Positions 50,395 to 59,574 of a DNA stretch of 64,000 nt are shown here, piece after piece (within the stretch, counting starts at the first letter, position 1; the number at the start of each line of letters is the position of its first letter). The stretch comes from Puffinus mauretanicus (taxonomy: Eukaryota; Chordata; Aves; Procellariiformes; Procellariidae), in contig JAJKFH010002906.1 of NCBI GenBank assembly GCA_023333565.1, forward strand, positions 3,116,501-3,180,500, in the 5' to 3' direction. The position numbers were made by a program, and so were the translations under genes. The notes beneath the pieces are model-generated. The model did not search any database. It was not told the DNA's origin and saw only the letters and a program-made list of their open reading frames with translations.

Positions 50395-51471
50395 CTACAC
50401 CATGTCCCTAAGCGCCTCATCTACACGTCTTTTAAATACCTCCAGGGATGGTGACTCTACCACTTCCCTGGGCAGCCTGTTCCAAGGCCTGACCACTCTT
50501 CCAGTAAAGAAATTTCTCCTAATGTCCAGTCTAAACCTCCCTTGGCGCAACTTGAGGCCATTTCCTCTCGTCCTATCGCTTGTTACTTGGGAGAAGAGAC
50601 CAACCCCCACCTCGCTACAACCTCCTTCCAGGTAGTTGTAGAGCGCGATGAGGTCTCCCCTCAGCCTCCTCTTCTCCAGACTAAACAACCCCAGTTCCCT
50701 CAGTCGCTCCTCATAAGACTTGTGCTCCAGGCCCTTCACCAGCTTCGTTGCCCTTCTCTGGACACGCTCCAGCACCTCCATATCCTTCTTGTAGTGAGGG
50801 GCCCAGAACTGAACACAGTATTCGAGGTGCGGCCTCACTAGTGCCGAGTACAGGGGCACGATCACCTCCCTACTCCTGCTGGCCACACTATTCCTAATAC
50901 AGGCCAGGATGCCATTGGCCTTCTTGGCCACCTAAGCACACTGCCGGCTCATGTTCAGCCGACTGTCAAGCAGCACCCCCAGGTCCTTTTCCTCTGGGCA
51001 GCTTTCCAGCCACTCTTCCCCAAGCCTGTAGCGTTGCCTGGGGTTGTTGTGGCCGAAGTGCAGGACCCGGCACTTGGCCTTGTTGAACCTCATACAATTG
51101 GCCTCGGCACATCGATCCAGCCTGTCCAGGTCCCTCTGCAGAGCCTTCCTACCCTCCAGCAGATCAACACTCCCGCCCAGCTTGGTGTCGTCTGCAAACT
51201 TACTGAGGGAGCACTCGATCCCCTCATCCAGATCATCGATAAAGATATTAAACAACACCGGCCCCAAAACTGAGCCCTGGGGAACACCGCTCGTGACCGG
51301 ATGCCAACTGGATTTAACTCCGTTGACCACAACTCTCTGGGCTCGGCCGTCCAGCCAGTTTTTTACCCAGTGAAGAGTGTACCTGTCTAAGTCGTGAGCC
51401 GCCAGCTTCTCTAGGAGAATGCTGTGGGAGACAGTGTCAAAGGCTTTACTGAAGTCCAGGTAGACCACAAC
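50395..51471 (-). pseudogene. CR1 ORF2 reverse transcriptase, partial, one nonsense codon
   Basis: The frame enters at the truncation with [16 protein letters not shown] (palm motif A, catalytic Asp in LDFSKAFD). It continues through [17 protein letters not shown] (motif B) and [11 protein letters not shown] (motif C, FADD codons at 51187-51198), thumb-like [10 protein letters not shown] and [12 protein letters not shown], then the C-terminal [14 protein letters not shown] and [15 protein letters not shown], ending at a stop at 50395-50397. A TAG at 50932-50934 splits it in one reading frame between CA and [11 protein letters not shown]1 proteins normally have Gln there, so a CAG-to-TAG transition is likely. 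With the fingers and endonuclease gone it cannot support retrotransposition. The 23 residues upstream of VVVY in the same frame (to 51540) come from flanking DNA. Plus-strand frames here are shadows. Confidence 0.92.
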
Positions 51472-51494
51472 AGTATGCTTTTCAGTATGCTTTT
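51471..51494. repeat. 12-bp tandem repeat at the CR1 5' junction
   Basis: CAGTATGCTTTT occurs twice in tandem (51471-51482 and 51483-51494), followed by CAGTGG. It sits exactly at the truncated 5' end of the CR1. Confidence 0.9.
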
Positions 51495-51902
51495 CAGTGG
51501 TATATCTTGTGAGTCTTTGCTTTTGTTGATTTCTTTGCACTGTATAATGAGAAGTTATGTGGGACTTCTGAAAACACAGGAGGAATTGCTGGAAGGTATT
51601 GGTAAAATAACAGGGCTTGAGTAATTTAGTCTATAATCTCACTTCAAATATTGAGGTTACCCTTCTGAGTAAAAGCAGCATGTGGGCTCTTGTTTATATC
51701 TCCAGCCATACTTAATGGCTTGGACTGAAAGCACTGTTAAATTCAAAAAGAGCTTTTTGTCTATGTACAAGCAGAGAGATATAGATGATTTTGCCAAATA
51801 AAACTGTTGTTGGTCCAATTGTTTGGTGGTTTTTTTTTTTTAATACTACTTTCCTCTAAAAATTTACTTTGTGTATGTGCTAATGCAACCACTTGTTTAT
51901 CT
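51495..51902. other. non-coding stretch between CR1 and repeat copy 2
   Basis: AT-rich, with a T run of about 13 near 51829-51841. No gene was recognised. Confidence 0.5.
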
Positions 51903-51953
51903 TGACTAGAGTTTAAATTCATAACATCATTCTGATGTGTCCATCCATAGCGT
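51903..51953 (+). repeat. 51-bp direct repeat, copy 2
   Basis: Identical to 47877-47927 over the full 51 bp. Homology stops abruptly on both sides: left neighbours TTTATCT against CATCGG, right neighbours ACTTCACC against GGCTTCAAG. Confidence 0.95.
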
Positions 51954-52204
51954 ACTTCACCTCTTCTGAGGTAAATCTAGCCACCTTTTCTTCCACCTAC
52001 TAACAACTGATATTAGGTCTACATGTCATATCACCATTAAAAGCACCACTGACAGGATGTGGAGTTGTTCTCATGTTCCAGAAGGATGGTTGTACAGATC
52101 AGACCAATGGTCTGACAGTGAGCCACAAGAGATGCCTTCAGCAGATTAAAACAACTCTGAAATTCTACGCCAGTGTTCAGTGATTCAGGGACTTCCTGAG
52201 TCAG

Positions 52205-52700
52205 TTTGGTGGCTTGACCTTGGTGAGCAGCCAGACACCCACCCAGCTGCTCTCTCACTCCCCCTCCTCAACGGGACAGGGGAGAAAATAAGGTGAAAAA
52301 ACTTGTAGGTCTGGTGTGGGGTCCTCCATGAGCTGCAGTGTGGATATCTGCTCTGATGTGGTCCTCCAGGGGCTGCAAGGGGACAACCTACTTCACCATG
52401 GTCTTCACCAGGGGCTGCAGGGGAATCTCTGCTCTGGTGCCTGGAGCACCTCCTCCTCCTCCTTCTTCTCTCACCTTGGTGCCTGCAGGGCTGTTTCTTT
52501 CACTTTGTCTCACTCCTCTCTCACACAGCTGTTGTGCAGCGTTTTTCACCCTTTCTTAAATACACTTTCCCTGAGGCGCCAGCACCGTGGCTGCGGGGCT
52601 CAGCCGTGTCCTGCGGCGGGTGGGTCGGAGCCGGCTGAAACCGTCTGTGTCCGGCATGGGGCAGCCCCGGCCTCCCCTCATAGAGGCTGCCCTGCAGCCC
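52205..52700 (-). mobile_element. internally deleted ERVL-like LTR, second copy
   Basis: This is the reverse-strand counterpart of the LTR at 11340-12218. It starts at the left with TTGGTGGCTTGACCTTGG (the LTR 3' terminus in antisense). It continues through ACTCCCCCTCCTCAACGGGA and GGGGAGAAAATAAGGTGAAA to about 52308, then jumps directly to CTGGTGTGGGGTCCTCCATG, which matches sequence ending near 11763 in the first copy. About 345 bp, including the AATAAA region, are therefore missing. The remainder follows copy 1 (GTCCTCCAGGGGCTGCA, CACCATGGTCTTCACC, CTGAGGCGCCAGCACCGTGG, GGGTCGGAGCCGGCTG) up to GGCTGCCCTGCAGCCCCC. The 175-codon plus-strand frame at 52316-52843 is antisense to the element and not a gene. 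Confidence 0.75.
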
Positions 52701-52744
52701 CCGCTGAAGTGTTCACCTCCTCCTTGACATTCATGATTTTATCC

Positions 52745-52955
52745 CCCATTAACATTTATATCCCCCTCAATTCATCTCTGTTCCAGGCTGAAAATACCTG
52801 TTTAGCTCAATTTGTCCTAAGAAGAATGATTCTTTCTTCTTAAGGAAACTGTTCTTCGTAAGGATAACTCTGATCATCGTTGTTGCCCTTCGCTGTGCCT
52901 TTTCCAGGACCCTGCTTTCGAGATGGGAGTGTGGCTGTGCGCATGGAGCGGCTGG
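52745..52955 (-). pseudogene. old CR1 ORF2 scrap, minus strand
   Basis: The minus-strand translation contains LESRVLEKAQRRATTMIRVI, matching the [13 protein letters not shown]-terminal motif of CR1 ORF2, which is readable intact at 50.6-50.7 kb. At DNA level ATATCCCCCTCAATTCATCT then TTCCAGGCTGAA parallels the CR1 CCCCTCAGCCTC / TCCAGGCTGAA block, and CTTTTCCAGGACC the CGCTCCAGCACC block. Divergence is much higher than in the 50.3 kb element. It adjoins the 5' side of the deleted LTR. Confidence 0.6.
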
Positions 52956-53639
52956 CCGAGTGGTGTGGGGCAGAGAGGTTGTCCAAACAACATGGAAGGC
53001 AACCAGCTTTCCCAAGGAAAAAAGATATATTCTCCAGCTTTTTGCTTTGTTTCTGCCTGTAGGCAGCCTTTATTTAGGGACTGAATACAGAGTTAACAGT
53101 TCTACCCTCTGCTTTTCCAAGATAAGGATATCACTTTGCTTCTCCATGTTATACTTTTCACTATCTGCAGTAAAATAAAATATAACTTAATTCTTAAGAT
53201 AACATATAAATTAAATAAAATTTGAGATTTGAACAATGATTAAAATTTGATGTTTATGGAGTAATATCTATTTTATATATGTTATTATTCCCTGTTTTGA
53301 GGAGATCATGACAGGAAAGTGACTTTAACGTTTAAATACTTCTGAACCACAGGTATTTTTTTTAAAAGGTAAAAGCTGTTTCCCAGCATGGCATAATGGT
53401 GAGTTTCTTATACTTTTTAGAATGTAAAGTAAAACAATTACTCAGTTAAGGAATTAAATTATTTAAATTGAAAGTGGAATTTGTTACTCTTTCAAGTAAT
53501 TTTAAAAAATTAATAAAACATTACTTAAGTAAATTTAGTGCTTATATCTCAAATATAATGTAATAAATTTCACATAAATGAATAAGTCATTATTTAATTT
53601 AAGTATTAAAACCAGATCATTTTCTAATGGTTGGTATGA
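52956..53639. other. non-coding stretch
   Basis: It is strongly AT-rich after 53170, with nothing recognised. The beginning (to about 53010) is still GC-richer and might continue the CR1 scrap. Confidence 0.45.
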
Positions 53640-54225
53640 GCCTGGAGACCCCTGGCTTTTCGTGCAGTAGACGTTGACTGTAGGATGAAACCCGTTTTAC
53701 CAATTGGCTTCCCTGACTGGGAAGCTGGGGTGGTGAGAGGGGAGAGGCTGGTACCATTGAGACCTGCAGGACTCAGTGAAAAAGGAAGAGTTGATGGAAC
53801 TGATGTATCTCATCAGTCTGCTTCATTGCACTTCCTATTTCAGGCACAGCACTGTCCTTGCCGTTGTTACATATCCTGCAGAATTTTCTGTGGGATCTAT
53901 TGTTTAAAGTGAGTTCTGCTAGAACAGTGGTTGCACTGCAGAGTAGAAACATGCTGCAGATCACATCAGGAAACCGTTATGCTGTTTGACAGGCCCTGCA
54001 ATCCATCCACATCCCAGCTGCAAATTTGGCAGACCCCAGACACCTGCCCTAGGGCCTGACCTGGGAGACTGTAGCTGAGATTCCAGAATTGCAAAGGGCC
54101 GTGCTTCCCAGATTAGCAGCCTCCCTAGTGTGAGCTGCCTGATGCAAAGCTGGAGAGCTCTGCAAGCCAAAACAGCATTGTGATACATCACGAGCTCCAA
54201 GGCAGAATTTTGACTCCCTGCTTTT
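53640..54225. other. GC-richer unidentified block
   Basis: About 590 bp are clearly richer in G+C than both flanks, with phrases such as CCCAGACACCTGCCCTAGGG and AGCAGCCTCCCTAGTGTGAG. Open frames on both strands (63-79 codons) overlap and carry no motif. It could be an old retroelement, but no family was recognised. Confidence 0.35.
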
Positions 54226-56489
54226 TTAAAAATTCCCTTTCATGGAGCTTTTGATACACCTACTTTCACTTCCAAGTAGGTGATTTTCCAATTTGCTTTC
54301 TTGACTCCACTCTCCCTCTATGTTCTTCTCCCCTAAAATATTGTCTTGATGCATGGTTACGAATGCTTTGTGCTTCTCTCCCAGTCAGTAGCCCTAGATG
54401 TTCTCTCCGGGACCCCCAACTTGAGCTGTCAGTCTTGACTCTTCAGCCTCTTCAGAGCAGGCAAGCAGTCTGGTCATCACAGGATTTTTACAATGCAAAG
54501 GCTTTTGTGCATGGAAATTGAAGAACAACCACCTTAGCTATAAATACTCTTAATTAAAACAGTGTAATTAATGTCAAAACCTTTTTTTTTTCTTTCCTAG
54601 AGCCCAGTGTGTAGTCACTGAATAGCTGAGTTTTACAAGGAATGTTTAAATTATATTTAATACAGTATGTTTTTTAAATTGCATTAATAAATACTATTTA
54701 GTAGGATATGATATGATAATAATTTCTATGAAAAGTGACTGAGAACTTCCAAAAATTGGTAATTAAACATGATTTAAATTTATTCTGTCTGCTGACATAC
54801 AAACTGCCTATCACAAACCATAGCCACCTCCACAGTGTTTTTGTGTTCCTGTCTACATTTAATTACATAAATGATTGCATTTTTAGTTCACCTTTCAAAA
54901 CTTCATATGTATCAAGGGTATAGTGTATTATACATGACAAGTGATACAGGATATTTTCATCAAATACAACAACACTTGTTCATAATTACTTTTTAATCGT
55001 GTAAATGACTTAATAGCATTAGATGACAATAACTTTATCTCTTCTTGCTGAAAAATACATTATGGGAAAGAAACTATTCAAGTGAGTTAGAACTTAAGGA
55101 ACCTTTGACTCCTACTTCTCCTAGGGCTGGGAGTTTTGCCATTCTGGTAAAGGAATTGTGTCAAAAGCTTGGAGACAGAGAGCCAGAAGGAACTTAAATT
55201 ATTAATCTGTGGCTAGTACACTAGGTCTGACAAAAGCCTTCAGCTGTACTGCTTTCTCATTTCCATCTAGCTCCAAGTGAGCCAAGTCACGCCTGGTTGT
55301 TAATTGCCAGTGTTTGGTGAGCTAGTCAACAGTCTTTCCTTCACATGGATTTTTTTATTAGAACTGGGCAGTCCACCAAAACTTGAATGTTTACTAAAAC
55401 TCTTTTATTTTTATATAAACTTGCACCACCAAAAGTAGACACATTTTCATTGGAAGCTTTAACTTTGGGGCTGCTGGAGACCTCAGGCCGTCAATGACCT
55501 CTGGCTGCAGGGCAGTGCTGCTGCACAGTGTACCCTACAGCATGGAAGCAGGAGAACTTGGAGATCTACAGCTTGACACATATCTTTGTGCTTTTATGTT
55601 CAGGCTCCTTTGATAGGGGAGTTTCTTGACTTTTATGGCCTCTTAGGTCCAGTCTCCAAACTTCAGGAACAGTTTTGGTGATACCCTAGGGAAATCGAGT
55701 AACCAGTTGTTGCATTTCATCTCACTACCAAAGTTTTGGACAAAAATATATTATTTTTCCTTGCCAATGTATAATTGTGTTTTATCTGTGCAAGATGCTG
55801 ATGTTTGTAATTAGCCTTTCAAATCAGGAAATCCTCTTCTGAATTTTTCGATTTCCTCCAGGACAAATGTTTTGGATTTTCATTACCTGTAATTGCCTGC
55901 AGTTGTCTTTGTTCAAGGAGGAATACGGAGGTTAGAAGTGTTGAATCAGTGTGTATTTCTAGAGTTGCTTGATTGAAAAAATCAGCAATTCATGGGAACG
56001 CATTCTTCTTTTCAAAAGAATTTCATTAAGATGTCAAAATGCTTCAGTTCAATTAAATTAATAATTGTATTTCAAATAGATAAAGAATTTTTTTTTAAAA
56101 TCAACTTTATTTCTATTTTTCAGGGTTTTTTTTCTGGCTATGTCATATAACAGTAAGTCCCACCTTGAGCACATTATGAACGATGGTTGGGAAAAGGTCA
56201 AAAAAAATAAACACTGCTCCTGTGTTGGCATCCTCTGTTGCTAGTGAGTGTTTTTGCACTGCAGTTTTGGAAGTAGAAGTACTGAGAATAGTACCAAGAA
56301 AAGTGAGCAGCTATGGGCTGGTACTAAAACTCAGTGCAATATTGTTGGAAATTCCAGCAGAGCTGATGGGGAAAAAGAATTACTTTGAGGGTCAGGTGTT
56401 GGGCATGGAACAATGTCGGCTTTTATTTTTATACAATGCAAAGCTTTCACTTTGCCTAAAGAGAAATATTGTTAGGATTGCAATGAAAA
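54226..56489. other. AT-rich non-coding stretch
   Basis: No exon, RNA gene or transposon was recognised. The 109-codon plus-strand frame at 56183-56512 ends in the AT tract and looks random. Confidence 0.5.
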
Positions 56490-56560
56490 AAATTTTAAAT
56501 ATATATATTTAACATTATAAAAAATATATAAAATAAATATATATATTTAACATATATTAA
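56490..56560. repeat. AT tract with repeated AAATATATATATTTAACAT
   Basis: The phrase AAATATATATATTTAACAT appears near 56498 and 56535, and a shorter version (AAATATATATTTAACATAT) near 56810. The tract is almost pure A/T. Confidence 0.7.
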
Positions 56561-58511
56561 CTCCCAAGATATTTCAATGTTTTGTCCTCGTTTTTGGCTT
56601 ATGACTGTATTTCAGAATCCCAGCATTTTGTACTGGATGGAAGTTCCATTTTTCAGAAGGAAATTCTTATTTCTTGTTTGCATTTACCAGTCTGCTGTGT
56701 CTCAGATATATGACTTGAATGTCCTTTAAATCAGCAGAGCATACTGTGGCCAACCACTTACTGTTTTATCATGATTGTTTAGTACTTAGTCAAATGGTTC
56801 TGTAAAAACAAATATATATTTAACATATTTTTCTAGTCTCTTTCTTCCTGAATGTAGAAAAAAAAAATTAAAAGTGTGAAATCTGAATACTTAAAACCCC
56901 ACAATTCAATCAACAAGTAAACAAATAGAGAATTAATAACTTTTTATTTTAAAATTTATTTCTATAAAAATCATTATTTCAGACAAATCTTGACGCGGTG
57001 AAGGAGAGGGACTACATAGTAGTACTGATGACACTGATACACAATTGGTATTTATCTCAGAAAATTTTTCGTTTTCTTATAATGAATAAACTCAAGACAC
57101 ATAACAAAGTACTCTTTCTGTGAATTTCCAGTCTTTTCTTGGCTTTCAGTTCTTGCATTGTAATGGGAATGAGTTCCAAATTATTTGAATAAAAGCCTTG
57201 AAAAAATAATTTGGAAATTTTTATTCAAGTTGATTTGTATAGTCAGTAGATACCTCTAGAGATAGTTGGGATGATGGTCAGTAGGAGGTATCTGTCTCTC
57301 AACTTTGGTCCTATAGAGCCTAGGTATGTAGTTGAGGGTACAATTTCAGAGGTGCTGATTTTTGACAGAAGACAGCTTCCCTCACCCTTCTTTCCATTGC
57401 CCTGGCAGCTCATTACTTTCCATGTACCATAACTCACTGCCTCTTCTGTTGTTTCTTTTTTATAGAATTCTCTTTATGACACATCATTTGACTGACTGTG
57501 TTATGGTGTGGCCCCTCAACCATGAATCTTGATAGTGCTAAAAATATACAAACTTTTGAGTGGGGATAAGTACTAGGGGTAGGTAGGACATTCAAGTCTT
57601 TGCTGCTGAAACTATCCTGTGGTAAAATGGTACCCTGAGAACAGCGACTTAATTTTCAGGCAGACAGATCAAGCTTTGGGAAAGGAATCCTACTCAGCAA
57701 AGACAAAACCATGGTTTCTATTCTTCCTTACTGGGAATCATAATGAATACTCATTATGCCATGGGGAAAAAACACACCAAAGAGTGGGGTGGGTAAACAT
57801 CATTGATAAAACTGAGTCTTGCTGGACAACAGCTAGAAGAAATGGAAAGAACATGTGAAGAAAAATCAGGAAGAGCAAACAGAATGAACAGAGGAGAATT
57901 GGAAGTAATCTTTACTTACACTGACGTTTCCTGAATAATTCTCTTTCTTATTGCTTCTTCATTCTTGAATGAAATCTTGACAGCAACATCTAGGGCCAGG
58001 ATAAAAAGACTGATTACATTTTGCTGTTCTCCAGCTAATCAGTACAGCAAAAAACATTATGCTCAGTCTCATTCTTTTAGCGTTTGCTCAGGAGATGAAG
58101 GAAGTAGGTTAGTGTCAAACACATAAGGGAGTATTTGGAGACTGGAACTCCTTCATGGTTTAAAAAAAGAGTAGCTTTAAGTAAAGTCCTAAAGAAACTT
58201 TTATCCTGGATTGTAATCTATGTTAAATCTGTGCTATGAGAAAGCCAGTGCCATGTAGAAAGCATTATTAACCTTTGTAAAACAAGCCAGAATATCTGTT
58301 AAAACTGGAAGTATAATGATTACTTTAGCAGTGACTTTCCAAACCAAGGTTAGCACAGTCTTAGGAGAAGTCACAGATCCCATGGTTTTACTTGTGTTAA
58401 TTGAGTAGTTATTTTTGACCCTGTGAAGAGTTACCACAGACACACTGTTATCATGACTTTTTTGTCTACTTCTCCTCCAGACAACATAAGGATTTTCTGT
58501 GCTTTTCTGTG
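56561..58511. other. AT-rich non-coding stretch
   Basis: Only chance open frames up to 79 codons are present. Nothing was recognised. Confidence 0.5.
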
Positions 58512-58537
58512 CTCATCATGTTCTTTGCCATGATGAG
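58512..58537. repeat. 9-bp stem inverted repeat
   Basis: CTCATCATG (58512-58520) pairs perfectly with CATGATGAG (58529-58537) around an 8-base loop. A duplicated TTTTCTGTGC phrase lies just before it. Confidence 0.75.
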
Positions 58538-59551
58538 AAACTCTGAAAGCCTAGCTGCATTGGAGTCATCTTTACTTGTACCACTTAGCGAGATCCTTTC
58601 CTGAGTGAGTGGAATCTCTTTCTGGCTTTATTTTCCTTACCTTCTCCTCCTTGGTATAAGAATCCTGTGCTGACTCACAAACAGCAATGCTCTGCTGCCA
58701 ATTGGTTTGGGTCTGGTGCCTGAGGCACAGAAGTTGCCCATCTCCAAAGCTTGGAAGATACTTGAGATCAACACCTTTGGCAATGCATCTTGTTTTGGAA
58801 TCACCCGTAGTTCACTAGCACTTCATATTTCCAGTTTGTTTCCAGAACACTGATTTTGCAGCTACCAATTCTTTCTCTGGATAGCCAAGATATCGCTTAT
58901 TATATAAAGAATTGCGGCCAAATTTTGTCTTCATCTTTCCTGTGGTAGTGGAATAAATACCAACACCATTTTTAACTGAAGTTTTGAAGGACATTTACTC
59001 TTTTCCAAATTGGCCGTGGAACCGGTAGCATCACAGAAGATTAGCCAGGGCTCCACCGTTGATCCTGTCTCCAGGCTGCTTTACACACCGTGTCAATGCT
59101 AAAGCTATAGAAAATATTTGTGAGTAGAAATGTATTACAAAAGGGGTTTGCCTGCCTTGCTGAAGAAGATCTATATTTATCTTGGGAAGTTTCAGAAGAT
59201 CTTAGGAAAAGCAATGGGATATTTTTTTCCTTGCTACTGAATAATCATTTATGCTTGGTGGAAACACTAATTTCTGAGCTATTACATTCTTTGACCTGCT
59301 TGTATGTTTAAATATCAAATGCAAAAACTATGTCAAAGAAGAAAATGCACATTCAAAACATAGGACAGAACTACAAGAGACCAGGAAGGAGTATGCTATG
59401 CATATTAGTGAGACCTATTTTACACTCTTGTGCTTCTGCCGATGTGGCATGGAATATGGGTTTTGCTGCATCATCATCTAGTAGTGTCAAGGTATTTTGT
59501 AAGTATTCTGTGACATGGAAAAAGCCATTGTATAACTTGCCTTTAGCCATA
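58538..59551. other. non-coding stretch
   Basis: Nothing recognised. The plus-strand frames at 59120-59311 and 59330-59635 have no motif. Confidence 0.5.
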
Positions 59552-59574
59552 TTACATGCATGTCATGCATGTAA
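59552..59574. repeat. 23-bp near-perfect palindrome
   Basis: TTACATGCATG and CATGCATGTAA are perfect 11-bp reverse complements separated by one T. The arms are largely alternating purine-pyrimidine with ATGCAT cores. A related ACATGCATGCAT lies near 59852-59863. Confidence 0.85.

Larger units (their letters stand above)
50304..51471 (-). mobile_element. 5'-truncated CR1 LINE retrotransposon
   Basis: The element reads on the minus strand. Its 3' end, at the left, is three tandem octamers TCATAGAATCATAGAATCATAGAATC (plus-strand view), the CR1 signature. They are followed inward by GGTTGGAAAAGACCTTTAAG and GATCATCGAGTCCAACC, also typical of the CR1 3' UTR. Next comes the C-terminal half of ORF2 (reverse transcriptase). 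About 1.17 kb remain; the 5' part is missing, as is usual for LINEs copied by target-primed reverse transcription. No target duplication was seen, which is normal for CR1. The 5' break abuts a 12-bp tandem repeat at 51471-51494. Of the three CR1 relics here this is clearly the youngest. Confidence 0.95.

Noticed and set aside
50402..51373. Plus-strand open frames of 77-109 codons
   Set aside because: They are shadows antisense to the CR1 reverse transcriptase.
52316..52843. 175-codon plus-strand open frame
   Set aside because: It runs antisense through the deleted ERVL-like LTR and into the CR1 scrap. Its open state comes from the GC-rich repeat.
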